A stretch of 38,204 bases of DNA from an uncultured Clostridia bacterium (GTDB taxonomy: Bacteria; Bacillota; Clostridia; TANB77; CAG-508): assembly GCA_934101145.1 (NCBI GenBank), contig CAKOPZ010000012.1, positions 1 through 38,204 of the forward strand. Direction: 5' to 3'. Below, in pieces: positions 25,043 through 33,962 of this stretch (positions are counted from its first letter, which is position 1; each line of letters opens with the position of its first letter). Both the position numbers and the translations under genes were made by a program. The notes under the pieces are model-generated. The model made no database searches. It was not told the DNA's origin and worked only from the letters and a program-made list of their open reading frames with translations.

Positions 25043-25393
25043 ATGAATGAAAATAGTTTGAATGAAATGAAAAATAGACAATTGTCTAACAATAATCAAG
25101 AAAACTGGCCAGAAACGTTAAGAAATCCCATTTATACTCCCGCTTTTTTAAGAGAACAAATAGGCAAACTAATGAGAGTGGAATTTCTAATTGGAACAAA
25201 TAATTTAGTAGATAGGATAGGTGTGTTAGAAGATGTAGGAGCAAGCTACATTTTACTTAGATCATTTGAAAATGATAGTTTAGTTTATTGCGATATATAT
25301 GCTATAAAATTTATAACGATTTCTACAACTGGCATATATGCTAATTATTTACAAATGGGGAATTATTCTGGTAGAAATAATTATATTTATTGA
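25043..25393 (+). CDS. gerQ: GerQ-like spore coat protein, 116 aa
   Basis: After a polar N-terminus with many Asn and Gln (about 1-30), the core reads I-Y-T-P-A-F-L-R-E-Q-I-G-K-L-M-R-V-E-F and then D-R-I-G-V-L-E-D-V-G-A-S-Y-I-L-L. The order and spacing match the GerQ core (Y-x-P-S-Y-I-E-N-I-L-R, then G-I-I-E-E-A-G-R-D-H-I-I-L), ending with a V-Y-C-D-I-Y-A-I-K-F strand. GerQ is an inner coat protein needed for CwlJ-dependent germination and is cross-linked in Bacillus. It follows the CwlJ gene directly with an AAAGAGG ribosome binding site, so the pair forms a two-gene operon ended by the terminator at 25401. Confidence 0.8.
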   Translation: MNENSLNEMKNRQLSNNNQENWPETLRNPIYTPAFLREQIGKLMRVEFLIGTNNLVDRIGVLEDVGASYILLRSFENDSLVYCDIYAIKFITISTTGIYANYLQMGNYSGRNNYIY

Positions 25394-25400
25394 TTTATAG

Positions 25401-25433
25401 TAAGACATTACATGGCCTGTAATGTCTTATTTT
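25401..25433 (+). terminator. Intrinsic terminator after gerQ
   Basis: Perfect 12-bp arms TAAGACATTACA (25401-25412) and TGTAATGTCTTA (25418-25429), a 5-base loop and a short T tail. Confidence 0.85.
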
Positions 25434-25469
25434 AACGTTTTAACCTATACATATATGCGAACATTAGAT

Positions 25470-25498
25470 TTGACAAATTCTCAAAAAAGGTATAGAAT
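25470..25498 (+). promoter_or_regulatory. Promoter of the MATE-kinase fusion gene
   Basis: A perfect TTGACA (25470-25475), a 17-bp spacer and TAGAAT (25493-25498) lie 43 bp upstream of the ATG, which has an AGGAGGAG ribosome binding site. Confidence 0.7.
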
Positions 25499-25541
25499 AT
25501 ATAAGTTACTAATAAAAAAATAAAATAGGAGGAGAGAAAAA

Positions 25542-27551
25542 ATGGAACAAGAAGAAAACATACTTGGCAGAGAAAAAATTGGAAAATTAATCAGAAAATT
25601 TTCAATCCCTTGTATTATATCGATGTTAGTAAATTCATTATATAATATAGTTGACCAAATATTTATTGGTCAGGGTGTAGGATATCTAGGAAATGGAGCC
25701 ACAAATGTAGTATATCCATTAGTTATGGTAGGACTAGCATTTTCATTAATGATAGGTGATGGCTCATCTGCTTACTTAAGCTTAAAGCTAGGAGAAAAGA
25801 AAAAAAGTGAGGCTGAAAAAGGTGTTGGAAACGGAATTATGCTTTCAGTCATAATATCTGTTTTATTTTGCGCTTTAACACTTGTATTTTTACCACAACT
25901 TTTAAATTTATTTGGATGCACAGATAATCTTAGAGATTATGCTACTACTTATGGTAGAATCATTGCAATTGGTTTTCCTTTTGCTATGATAGGAACTTCG
26001 CTAAACTCAATTATTAGAGCTGATGGAAGTCCAAAATATTCAATGATTAGTATGATTACAGGAGCTGTACTAAACACTATTTTAGATCCAATATTTATTT
26101 TTGTATTAAATAAAGGCGTTGAAGGTGCTGCAATAGCTACTGTTATAAGTGAGATAGTTACTTTTATGTTGAATGTATTATACATAAAGAGATTAAAATC
26201 TATAAAGATTACACTAGATTCAATAAAATTGAAATTTAGTGTATGTAAAAAGGTTATGGCCCTTGGAGTTAGCAGCTTTATAACACAAATGAGTTATGTA
26301 TGTGTTATGGCTGTGGAAAATAATCTGCTTGTAAAATATGGAGCAAATAGTGAATATGGTTCAGAAATACCTATTACTGTTATAGGTATTGTTATGAAAA
26401 TAAATCAAATTTTAAATAGCATTATAATTGGTATTGCAGTTGGAAGTCAACCAATAGTTGGATATAACTATGGAGCACAAAAATATGATAGAGTAAAAAA
26501 GACTTTAAAGGTTGTTTTGGGCTCAAGTTTAGTTATTAGTACAATAGCATTTATACTATTCCAAACTATACCAGATAAGTTGATTTCAATATTTGGACAA
26601 GGTGATGCAAAATATATGAATTTTGCATGTCTAGCATTTAGAACATATTTAATGCTATGCATAGCAAATGGTGTACAAATACCATCAGGAATATTCTTCC
26701 AAGCTATTGGAAAAAGTACAAAAAGTGCAGTTTTATCACTTTCAAGACAAATTATCATATTAATTCCTGCAATGTTAATTCTTAGCGCTGCGTTTGGAGT
26801 TACAGGAATTTTATATGCTGGACCTGTAGCAGACGGGTTAGCTTTTGTTCTTGCAGTCATTTTATTAGCATTTGAAGTTAAACACTTGAATGCAAATAGC
26901 AAAACAAGCAAAAATATAATTGTGGAAAATTCTTCTAATGAAACAATTACAAAAAATCCAATTGTCATAACTATTTCTAGAGAATATGGTTCTGGTGGAA
27001 GATATATTGGTAAAATGGTTGCGGAAAAGCTTGGAATTAAGCTATATGATAAAGAATTTGTTTTAAAACTTGCTGAAGCAACTGGACTTTCTGCAGAATA
27101 TATAGAAAGTCATGAGCAAAAAAGAAAAGTGCTTGAAAGTTTAAATAATGGATATTACTCAGGACTAACAAATGCAGATGATTTGTTTATCAAAGAATCT
27201 GAACTTATTAGAGAAGTGGCTCAAAAAGAATCATGTATTATTGTCGGAAGATGTGCAGATTTTATACTAAAAGATAATGCAAATGTTATAAAAATATTTA
27301 TAGATAGTTCAATGGAAGATAAGATAAACAGAGCAACTACATACTATCATTTGGAAAAAGAAAAGGCTAAAAAAGAAATTGCTAGAATTAATAAATTAAG
27401 AGCTAACCATTATAAATATTATACAGAAAAAGAATGGAAAGAACCTTCAAACTATGACTTATGTATAAACAGTGATTCTATTGGAATTGAAAATTGTGCG
27501 GATCTTATTTGCAAATTTGTAGAAGAAAAGTCAAAAAAAGTATCAGTATAA
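25542..27551 (+). CDS. MATE-family efflux transporter fused to a cytidylate-kinase-like domain, 669 aa
   Basis: Residues 1-450 form a complete MATE transporter with twelve hydrophobic helices. The start contains R-K-F-S-I-P-C-I-I-S-M-L-V-N-S-L-Y-N-I-V-D-Q, followed by I-F-I-G-Q-G, typical of the family. The second half of the transporter has G-Y-N-Y-G-A. Such carriers export drugs or metabolites using Na+ or H+. From about 470 the protein changes to a soluble cytidylate-kinase-like domain, I-T-I-S-R-E-Y-G-S-G-G-R-Y-I-G, with a Gly-rich loop lacking the usual G-K-S/T. A C-I-I-V-G-R-C-A-D-F segment follows, also typical of the family. Similar kinase-like domains stand alone in many Clostridia. 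The fusion is read through without a stop. The domain may sense or modify a nucleotide linked to transport; this is inference. Confidence 0.87.
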   Translation: MEQEENILGREKIGKLIRKFSIPCIISMLVNSLYNIVDQIFIGQGVGYLGNGATNVVYPLVMVGLAFSLMIGDGSSAYLSLKLGEKKKSEAEKGVGNGIMLSVIISVLFCALTLVFLPQLLNLFGCTDNLRDYATTYGRIIAIGFPFAMIGTSLNSIIRADGSPKYSMISMITGAVLNTILDPIFIFVLNKGVEGAAIATVISEIVTFMLNVLYIKRLKSIKITLDSIKLKFSVCKKVMALGVSSFITQMSYVCVMAVENNLLVKYGANSEYGSEIPITVIGIVMKINQILNSIIIGIAVGSQPIVGYNYGAQKYDRVKKTLKVVLGSSLVISTIAFILFQTIPDKLISIFGQGDAKYMNFACLAFRTYLMLCIANGVQIPSGIFFQAIGKSTKSAVLSLSRQIIILIPAMLILSAAFGVTGILYAGPVADGLAFVLAVILLAFEVKHLNANSKTSKNIIVENSSNETITKNPIVITISREYGSGGRYIGKMVAEKLGIKLYDKEFVLKLAEATGLSAEYIESHEQKRKVLESLNNGYYSGLTNADDLFIKESELIREVAQKESCIIVGRCADFILKDNANVIKIFIDSSMEDKINRATTYYHLEKEKAKKEIARINKLRANHYKYYTEKEWKEPSNYDLCINSDSIGIENCADLICKFVEEKSKKVSV

Positions 27552-27569
27552 ATTGCTGATACTTTTTTT
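27534..27569 (+). terminator. Intrinsic terminator overlapping the end of the MATE fusion gene
   Basis: AAAAAAGTATCAG (27534-27546) pairs perfectly with CTGATACTTTTTT (27556-27568) and a T run completes it. The left arm is within the last codons of the gene. Confidence 0.8.
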
Positions 27570-27648
27570 GACTTTTGGGTTGTATTTTTTGTTAATATAA
27601 TATAGAATATGTAAGATGTTAATAATGATTTTAAAAGGAAGTGATAAA

Positions 27649-28753
27649 TTGATAGATTTTGAAGAAATATCAAAAAAACTTGATAGCTTAAAAGTTAAAT
27701 TACACGAAATAGGGGATTCACTTTGACATTGAAAAATTAGAAAATGAATTAAAACAACTTGAAGAAAAGACTACTGAGCAAGATTTTTGGGGTGATTCTA
27801 AAAAAAGTTCAACTGTATTGAAGAAAATAACGAGTTTGAAAACAAAGATTGAAAATTACAAAAAAATAAAAAAAGAATTTGATTCAAACTATGAAATTAT
27901 AGATTTATTAAGAACAGAAAATGATGAAGAACTAGAAAAAGAACTTATTAATAATATAAAATTACTAGAAAAAGAGGTAAGTAAATTAGAAATTACAACA
28001 TTACTTTCAGAAAAGTATGATAGTAATAATGCTATAATTACTTTACACCCTGGAGCAGGTGGAACAGAGGCACAAGACTGGGTAGAAATGTTATACAGAA
28101 TGTACACCAGATGGGCAAATGATAATGGGTATTTAATAGAAGAATTAGACTATTTGCAAGGCGATGAGGCAGGAATAAAAAGTGTTACATTTTTAGTTTC
28201 AGGAGAGTTTGCATATGGATATTTAAAAGGAGAGCAGGGAGTTCATAGACTTGTAAGAATATCTCCTTTTGATGCAGGAGGAAGAAGACATACATCATTT
28301 GCATCTGTGGAGGTTTTGCCTGAAATAACAGATGATATACAAATTGAGATTAACCCAGATGATTTGCGAATAGATACTTATCGTGCATCTGGTGCAGGAG
28401 GTCAGCATATAAATAAAACATCATCTGCTGTACGTATAACCCATATTCCTACTAATATAGTAGTTGCGTGTCAAACAGAACGTTCGCAAATACAAAATAG
28501 AGAAACCGCAATGAAGATGCTTAAATCTAAATTATTTGCATTGAAAGAGAAAGAACAAAAAGAAACAATTAATGAATTAAAAGGAATTCAGATGGATATT
28601 GCTTGGGGAAGTCAAATTCGTTCATATGTTTTTTGCCCATATACATTAGTAAAAGATCATAGAACCAATTATGAAGTTGGAAATGTACAAGGCGTTATGG
28701 ACGGAGATTTAAATGGGTTTATTGATAGTTATTTAAAAAGTTTGATTAAATAA
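27649..28753 (+). CDS. prfB: Peptide chain release factor 2, with programmed +1 frameshift, 367 aa
   Basis: The first frame starts at TTG 27649 (AAGGAAG at 27635-27641) and runs 25 codons to an in-frame TGA (27724). The junction is C-T-T-T-G-A-C, preceded by an internal AGGGG, the well-known RF2 autoregulatory slip site. After a +1 shift at 27724 the second frame reads L-D-I-E-K-L-E-N-E-L and continues to 28753. The joined protein is 367 residues. G-G-Q, which triggers peptide release, is at 250-252 and the S-P-F stop-recognition motif is at 205-207, the same numbers as in E. coli RF2. RF2 reads TGA and TAA; low RF2 lets the ribosome slip and make more. An annotation starting at 27818 would miss the N-terminus. 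Confidence 0.95.
27708..27727 (+). promoter_or_regulatory. RF2 programmed frameshift site
   Basis: A Shine-Dalgarno-like AGGGG (27711-27715) precedes C-T-T-T-G-A-C (27721-27727). The five-base spacing between them is one base longer than in E. coli prfB. The tRNA on CTT slips +1 to TTT when TGA waits for RF2. Confidence 0.9.
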
Positions 28754-28852
28754 AATTAGTGTAATCACTTTATTAAATAATAACAATAATATATAAAATA
28801 AGTGGCTATGATTATATCTACTTATTACATTTTTATAAAGGACATAAGAAAT

Positions 28853-30034
28853 ATGGAAACTATAGTTTTAAAATTTGGAGGAAGTTCACTTGCAAGCAAT
28901 GATAAATTAAACATTGTTGCAAAAAAAGTTATTGATTTTTATAATCAAGGAAAAAGAATAGTTGTTGTTGTGTCAGCACAAGGGAAAACAACGGATCATT
29001 TAATTGCAGAAGCTAAAGAATTAGCACAAATTCCTTTAGAAAGAGAAATGGACACATTATTAAGCACAGGAGAACAGATATCTATTTCGAAATTAAGCAT
29101 ATTACTAAATAATTTAGGATACTCTGCAATTTCACTTACAGGATGGCAGGCAGGAATATATACGTCAGAGAAAAATCAAGATGCAAAAATAGAAAAAATT
29201 GATACATCAAGAATTGAAAAAGAATTAAACAATAACAATATAGTTGTTGTTGCAGGTTTTCAGGGAATTAATAAAAACGGAGATATTACAACATTAGGTA
29301 GAGGAGGTTCAGACACAACAGCAGTAGCAATTGCAGCAGCAATAAAAGCAAAACATTGTTATATATTTTCTGATGTTGATGGAGTTTATTCTACAGATCC
29401 AAATAAAATACCTGCTGCAAAAAAATTAGATTCTATTTCATATAAAGAAATGCTAAATTTATCTGATGAGGGAGCAAAAGTGCTTCATAATAGATGTGTA
29501 GAGATTGCTGAAAGACATAATGTGTTAATAGAAACAGGATCTACTTTTAATAATAATATAGGCACAATCATTTGTGACAAAATGGAAGAAACATCTGTAA
29601 AAAGTATTGTTAAAAATGATGATTTATATTTAATAACATTAAAAGGTATACAATACAGTAATAATATATTTGAACATATATGTAAAACTCTTTTGCAACA
29701 GGGAATTTCTATAGCAACATTAATAAATAAAAGTACAGAGATTTTGAATATGTGTTTTACGATAAAGGCAGCACAAGTAGAAAAATTGAAAAATGTAATA
29801 AAAAATAAACTAAAAGGTATAGAATATGATATAAGCAATATTTCTAGAATATCTGTTGTAGGATATGGTATTTCAAATGATGAAAAAATAATAACAAAAA
29901 TATTTGAGATATTAAAAAATGATCAAATAGAAATACTGTCTATGCAAATAGATGAATGTAAGATATCAGTTATGGCAAATAAAAAGATAGAATATAGCAT
30001 TTTAGAAGAATTACACAGTGAATTGATAGCATAA
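28853..30034 (+). CDS. lysC: Aspartate kinase, 393 aa
   Basis: This enzyme phosphorylates aspartate, the first step to lysine, threonine, methionine and diaminopimelate for the cell wall. I use ATG 28853, with AAAGGA (28837-28842), and the protein then begins M-E-T-I-V-L-K-F-G-G-S-S, the universal aspartokinase start; the earlier in-frame start at 28802 adds an unrelated hydrophobic tail. The kinase domain shows S-T-G-E-Q and G-R-G-G-S-D-T-T motifs near residues 63 and 144. The C-terminal part (about 255-393) has two ACT-like regulatory domains, so feedback control by an amino acid is expected. No homoserine dehydrogenase is fused. It follows prfB by 100 bp, in which I see no riboswitch. Confidence 0.93.
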   Translation: METIVLKFGGSSLASNDKLNIVAKKVIDFYNQGKRIVVVVSAQGKTTDHLIAEAKELAQIPLEREMDTLLSTGEQISISKLSILLNNLGYSAISLTGWQAGIYTSEKNQDAKIEKIDTSRIEKELNNNNIVVVAGFQGINKNGDITTLGRGGSDTTAVAIAAAIKAKHCYIFSDVDGVYSTDPNKIPAAKKLDSISYKEMLNLSDEGAKVLHNRCVEIAERHNVLIETGSTFNNNIGTIICDKMEETSVKSIVKNDDLYLITLKGIQYSNNIFEHICKTLLQQGISIATLINKSTEILNMCFTIKAAQVEKLKNVIKNKLKGIEYDISNISRISVVGYGISNDEKIITKIFEILKNDQIEILSMQIDECKISVMANKKIEYSILEELHSELIA

Positions 30035-30064
30035 TAGATTAATTAAGTATTTGGAGGAATAAAT

Positions 30065-31051
30065 ATGGCGTTTTATTCATACATTTTTTCGGCAAATTAT
30101 AAAAGGTTTTTAAATAGATTAAAAGGGGTAGCAAAACAAGAAAATAAAAGTTATATTGGAATGATATTTGATACTGTATATTGTGTTTTTAGATATGGAT
30201 TAGGATTAACAGACTATTTAAGTTTCCAGATATATAATAAGACAGCAAAAGAAAGAAAAGAATATGTTGGAACAAGAATGGAGAATAAATTTTATGAAAA
30301 GGTTTCACCAAGTGAATATAAAGCTAAATTTAGTATGAAACCAACATTTTTACATGATTTTAAGCAATATGTAAAAAGAGATTATTTTGTTCCAAAAGAA
30401 GGAAACTATGATGAATTTATAAGCTTTATAAATAAACATTCAGCATTTATGTCAAAGCCACTTGACGGATTAGGTGGAAAAGGGGTAAATAAAGAAAATG
30501 TAGTTGATATAGAGGATAAAAAAGCTTATTACGAAAAACTACTGGAAAATCATATGTTCTTAGAAGAGGTTGTGCTACAACATCCAGAATTAAATAAATT
30601 ATGTGCCAAGAGTGTTAACACAATGCGTATAATGACTTTTTACAATAATGGAAATCCAAGAATTCTTTGGATCGGACTAAGGGTAGGAAACGGTATAAAT
30701 TCAATTGACAATTTTCACGCAAAAGGTATGGCTGTAAATGTAAATATGGAAACAGGCAAACTTATTGGAAATGGAATTGATCAAGAATTACATCAATTTT
30801 CAGAACATCCTATTACTCATGTCAAATTTGATGGATTCCAGATACCATGTTTTGAAGAAGCAAAAAAATTGGTGTTAAAAGCTGCACTTGAAAGCGATAA
30901 AATATTAGTTGTTGGTTGGGATGTAGCGGTTACACCAGATGGCCCTGTCCTAATTGAAGGAAATAGAAGACCAAGTTTTGATCTTGTTCAGGTATTGGCT
31001 GGAAGGGGAAGAATGGATATAGTTAGAAATGTTTTAGATGATTTAAAATAA
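30065..31051 (+). CDS. Sugar-transfer-associated ATP-grasp protein, 328 aa
   Basis: The N-terminal 100 residues are basic and amphipathic. The rest is an ATP-grasp fold, with K-P-L-D-G-L-G-G-K-G-V (Gly-rich loop, about 136-146), F-L-E-E-V-V (about 161-166) and the end motif P-D-G-P-V-L-I-E-G-N-R-R-P. The N-T-M-R-I-M-T segment resembles the family called ATPgrasp_ST, found near capsule and sugar-transfer genes. The expected chemistry is ATP-driven ligation of a carboxylate, but the substrate is unknown. It follows the aspartokinase by 30 bp with a GGAGGAA ribosome binding site, so it is probably co-transcribed with it, and a terminator lies after it. Confidence 0.82.
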   Translation: MAFYSYIFSANYKRFLNRLKGVAKQENKSYIGMIFDTVYCVFRYGLGLTDYLSFQIYNKTAKERKEYVGTRMENKFYEKVSPSEYKAKFSMKPTFLHDFKQYVKRDYFVPKEGNYDEFISFINKHSAFMSKPLDGLGGKGVNKENVVDIEDKKAYYEKLLENHMFLEEVVLQHPELNKLCAKSVNTMRIMTFYNNGNPRILWIGLRVGNGINSIDNFHAKGMAVNVNMETGKLIGNGIDQELHQFSEHPITHVKFDGFQIPCFEEAKKLVLKAALESDKILVVGWDVAVTPDGPVLIEGNRRPSFDLVQVLAGRGRMDIVRNVLDDLK

Positions 31052-31064
31052 TATTTAATATAGA

Positions 31065-31109
31065 AAAATTTTCTTATTTTGTATGTATGCTTAATAAGAA
31101 AATTTTTTT
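31065..31109 (+). terminator. Intrinsic terminator after the ATP-grasp gene
   Basis: AAAATTTTCTTATT (31065-31078) pairs with AATAAGAAAATTTT (31093-31106), followed by T residues. Confidence 0.8.
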
Positions 31110-31209
31110 CTTTGTGAAATTCTTGTGAATGCATTGTTTTTTAAGTTCTAATCAAGACAAGTTATGAATATAATAAGTTTAGACCAATAATTACAAAGGA
31201 GTGAATATT

Positions 31210-31518
31210 ATGACAATAGAAGATAGAAAGACAAATATAAATAATCAATCAAATGCAACTCTGCAAAATATTATTTTGGAAAATAGAGAAAAATTAAGTA
31301 TATCTGGGGTGTTAGACGTGCTTAGTTTTGACGATCAAATTGTTATATTAGAGACACAGTTAGGGCTTTTAACTGTTAAAGGAGAAAATTTAAGAATTAA
31401 TAAATTAAGTCTTGATACAGAGGAAGTAATAATTGATGGAGAAATATATAATTTAGGATATAGTGAAAAAGATTCTACCCAAAAAAGTGGAGGTATATTC
31501 AATAAAATATTTAGATAA
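31210..31518 (+). CDS. yabP: Sporulation protein YabP, 102 aa
   Basis: YabP and its partner YabQ are needed for the spore cortex in Bacillus. The protein has the family core, N-R-E-K-L-S-I-S-G-V-L-D-V-L-S-F-D-D, followed by V-I-L-E-T-Q-L-G-L-L-T-V-K-G, then L-R-I-N-K-L and a V-I-I-D-G-E-I strand. The usual length is about 100 residues. I choose ATG 31210, with AAAGGAG at 31195-31201 as ribosome binding site; a GTG at 31201 would overlap it. It is first in a run of yabP, yabQ and a divIC-like gene, the same order as in Bacillus. Confidence 0.88.
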   Translation: MTIEDRKTNINNQSNATLQNIILENREKLSISGVLDVLSFDDQIVILETQLGLLTVKGENLRINKLSLDTEEVIIDGEIYNLGYSEKDSTQKSGGIFNKIFR

Positions 31519-31537
31519 ATAATAAAGGAGAATACTA

Positions 31538-32005
31538 TTGATCTTTGATAATACATATATTCAAATAATAAATTTATTGATATTTATTGTTGTGGGAATT
31601 GTATTGGGAATTATTTTTGATGCTTTTAGAATTATAAGAAAAAGCTTTAAAACTCCCGATTTTGTAACATATATAGAAGATATATTATTTTGGATAATAT
31701 CCGGTATAATTTTATTATTTTGCATTTTTACATTTAATAATGGAGAATTAAGATTATATTTATTTGCAAGTATAATAGTTGGTAATATTATTTATATGGT
31801 CACTTTAAGCAAGTATTTTATAAAAGTAAGTACTTTTATTTTGATAAGTATAAAAAAGATTTTATTTATTCCTTTTTCACTAGTTAAGAAATTTTTAATT
31901 ATTCCTACAGCACGTCCGATACAAAATGTAAATAAATATATGACAAAATTATTTAAAAAATTATTTAAAAAGATACAAAATCCTAATATCCGTAAGAAAA
32001 TTTAA
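31538..32005 (+). CDS. yabQ: Spore cortex biosynthesis protein YabQ, 155 aa
   Basis: TTG start at 31538 with AAAGGAG (31524-31530). The protein has about three to four membrane helices (about 8-28, 45-65, 70-92 and a shorter one after) and a basic C-terminal tail. The segment G-I-I-F-D-A-F-R-I-I-R-K with a later D-I-L-F-W-I is a signature of YabQ. It sits between YabP and a DivIC-like gene, as in Bacillus. In Bacillus YabQ is made in the mother cell and required for cortex formation. Confidence 0.86.
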   Translation: MIFDNTYIQIINLLIFIVVGIVLGIIFDAFRIIRKSFKTPDFVTYIEDILFWIISGIILLFCIFTFNNGELRLYLFASIIVGNIIYMVTLSKYFIKVSTFILISIKKILFIPFSLVKKFLIIPTARPIQNVNKYMTKLFKKLFKKIQNPNIRKKI

Positions 32006-32078
32006 TTCTTTAAGAAGGATTTTTTGGAAAAATGTAGAAAAAAATATATAGATTATTAAACTGGAGAGAAAATTATAT

Positions 32079-32360
32079 ATGAAAAAGATTAATTACAAAA
32101 AAATATATAAGAAATTACTTATACTTCTTTTTTCAATATATGTTATATGTACATTAATTTCACAACAAAAAACGTTAAATGCGTATAAGGCAGAAGCTAA
32201 TAAATATACAAATGAAATTGAAAAAGCACAAGAAGAGCAAGAAAAATTAAATGAAACAAAAAACAATATTAATTCAAATGAATACATAGAACAAATTGCA
32301 AGAGAAAAGTTAGGAATGTATTTACCAAATGAACGTGTTTATATAGATATAGGAAAATAG
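32079..32360 (+). CDS. divIC: DivIC/FtsB-family septum formation protein, 93 aa
   Basis: This small protein has a basic N-terminus, one membrane helix (about 12-28) and a coiled coil (about 29-65, I-E-K-A-Q-E-E-Q-E-K-L). It ends with the conserved I-E-Q-I-A-R-E-K-L-G-M segment of the family. DivIC binds FtsL and acts in the divisome. Its place after yabQ matches Bacillus gene order. The ATG has a GGAGAG ribosome binding site. Similarity to general FtsB/DivIC is clear; DivIC is the better name from context. Confidence 0.83.
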   Translation: MKKINYKKIYKKLLILLFSIYVICTLISQQKTLNAYKAEANKYTNEIEKAQEEQEKLNETKNNINSNEYIEQIAREKLGMYLPNERVYIDIGK

Positions 32361-32364
32361 AGAA

Positions 32365-32391
32365 TAAAAGGAGCAGATTTTATGCTCCTTT
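32365..32391 (+). terminator. Intrinsic terminator after the divIC-like gene
   Basis: AAAAGGAGCA (32365-32374) and TGCTCCTTTT (32382-32391) form a perfect 10-bp stem with a 7-base loop. The T tail is short, so termination may be partial. Confidence 0.65.
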
Positions 32392-32449
32392 TCAAAGCTT
32401 TTTCTATATTATTTTAATTCTTATTATTTCACAAAAATATAAAAATTAA

Positions 32450-32477
32450 TTAAATATATAATGTTAAATATATAATG
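32450..32477 (+). repeat. Perfect tandem repeat, 2 x 14 bp, upstream of rho
   Basis: TTAAATATATAATG occurs twice in a row (32450-32463 and 32464-32477), giving two copies of a TATAAT -10-like box before rho. No clear -35 box fits either copy, so the promoter role is only possible. Confidence 0.55.
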
Positions 32478-32498
32478 ATTGATATTAAGGGGGCAAAG

Positions 32499-33806
32499 AT
32501 GAATATTGAAAATTATACTTTAGTTGAATTACGTCAGTTTGCCAAGGAAAGGGGCATAAAGAATGTATCAAAACTAAAAAAAGAAGAATTAATAAATCTA
32601 ATAGAAAATATAGATAGTAATAATACAATAGATGTTGAAAATGAAAATACAGCAGAACAAAATGGATATAAATTAACTAATGAAGGCGATAATATTGTAG
32701 AAGGAATATTAGAAGTTTTACCAGATGGATATGGATTTTTAAGAGGAGAAAATTATTTATCCAGTCCAAAAGATGTATATATTTCTCCAGTGCAAATTCG
32801 CAGATTTAAATTGGACAAGGGAGATAAGATAAAAGGTATTGCAAGAACTCCAAAAGAAGGTGAAAAATTTCCAGCTTTGATATATGTAGGAGAAGTAAAC
32901 GGAGAGTCACCAGATATGGCATACAAAAGGAAAAAATTTGATGATTTAACGCCAATCTATCCAAATGAAAGAATAAAACTTGAGACTGTACCTACTGAAT
33001 ATGCAATGAGAATAATAGATTTGATGTCACCTATTGGAAAAGGTCAAAGAGGAATGATAGTTGCTCCTCCAAAAGTTGGAAAAACAACATTATTAAAGAA
33101 AATTGCTAATAGTATTACAAAGAACAATCCTGAAATAGAGTTGATAGTATTACTAATAGACGAACGACCAGAAGAAGTTACAGATATGAAAAGATCTATT
33201 AGTGGTGATGTTATTTATTCGACTTTTGACGAATTACCAGAACATCATGTTAAAGTAGCAGAGATGGTATTAGAAAGAGCAAAAAGGCTTACTGAACAAA
33301 ACAAAGATGTTGTAATATTATTAGATAGTATTACAAGACTTGCAAGGGCTTACAATTTGGTAATACCATCATCTGGCAGAACATTATCAGGAGGTCTTGA
33401 TCCGAGTGCATTACATAAACCAAAGAAATTCTTTGGTGCTGCAAGAAATATTGAAAACGGAGGAAGTTTAACAATTCTTGCTACAGCCTTAATAGAAACA
33501 GGAAGTAGAATGGATGATGTTATTTTTGAAGAATTTAAAGGTACAGGAAATATGGAAGTACACTTAGATAGAGGTCTATCAGAAAAACGTATATTCCCAG
33601 CTATAGATATAAACAAATCAGGAACAAGAAGGGAAGAACTATTGTTAAAACCTGAAGAATTAGAAACTGTATTTGCATTGAGAAAAGCAATGTCAACAAA
33701 GTCTGTTGGAGAGATTACAGAGGAATTAATCCAGCAAATGATTTCGACAAAAAACAATAAAGAATTTATAGAAAGAATGTCATACTTTTTAAAGAACTCA
33801 AAATAG
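32499..33806 (+). CDS. rho: Transcription termination factor Rho, 435 aa
   Basis: Rho is an RNA-dependent ATPase that unwinds transcripts from RNA polymerase. ATG 32499, with AAGGGGG (32487-32493), gives a start at M-N-I-E-N-Y-T-L-V-E-L-R; the earlier ATG at 32475 is less likely. An N-terminal helical Rho domain (about 1-40) is followed by a cold-shock-like RNA-binding domain with V-L-P-D-G-Y-G-F-L-R, then an ATPase. Walker A is A-P-P-K-V-G-K-T (about 189-196). L-L-I-D-E-R-P-E-E-V-T-D-M and S-G-G-L-D-P-S-A-L are also conserved. A short acidic linker is present, but no large insertion. It is a single gene closed by its own intrinsic terminator. Confidence 0.96.
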   Translation: MNIENYTLVELRQFAKERGIKNVSKLKKEELINLIENIDSNNTIDVENENTAEQNGYKLTNEGDNIVEGILEVLPDGYGFLRGENYLSSPKDVYISPVQIRRFKLDKGDKIKGIARTPKEGEKFPALIYVGEVNGESPDMAYKRKKFDDLTPIYPNERIKLETVPTEYAMRIIDLMSPIGKGQRGMIVAPPKVGKTTLLKKIANSITKNNPEIELIVLLIDERPEEVTDMKRSISGDVIYSTFDELPEHHVKVAEMVLERAKRLTEQNKDVVILLDSITRLARAYNLVIPSSGRTLSGGLDPSALHKPKKFFGAARNIENGGSLTILATALIETGSRMDDVIFEEFKGTGNMEVHLDRGLSEKRIFPAIDINKSGTRREELLLKPEELETVFALRKAMSTKSVGEITEELIQQMISTKNNKEFIERMSYFLKNSK

Positions 33807-33834
33807 CTTGCTTGCTATTTTGAGTTCTTTATTT
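33791..33834 (+). terminator. Long intrinsic terminator overlapping the rho stop codon
   Basis: Perfect 17-bp arms AAAGAACTCAAAATAGC (33791-33807) and GCTATTTTGAGTTCTTT (33814-33830) with a 6-base loop and a weak T-rich tail. The left arm spans the last codons of rho. Confidence 0.75.
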
Positions 33835-33887
33835 AATAATTGTATTATTATTTATATAATAAAAAATGCCTATTATAAAAAAAATGC

Positions 33888-33916
33888 TTGATATTATAGT
33901 TCACTTTTTATATAAT
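33888..33916 (+). promoter_or_regulatory. Promoter of the SLH/beta-helix surface protein
   Basis: TTGATA (33888-33893), a 17-bp spacer and TATAAT (33911-33916) lie about 45 bp upstream of the ATG at 33963, which has an AGAGGTG ribosome binding site. Confidence 0.65.
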
Positions 33917-33962
33917 ACATTTAAATGGAAGAAATATATGTATAAATATAAGAGGTGTACAA

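Noticed and set aside
28754..28852. Lysine riboswitch or T-box before lysC
   Set aside because: The gap is only about 100 bases with no T-box sequence or multi-stem structure, which is too short for either element.
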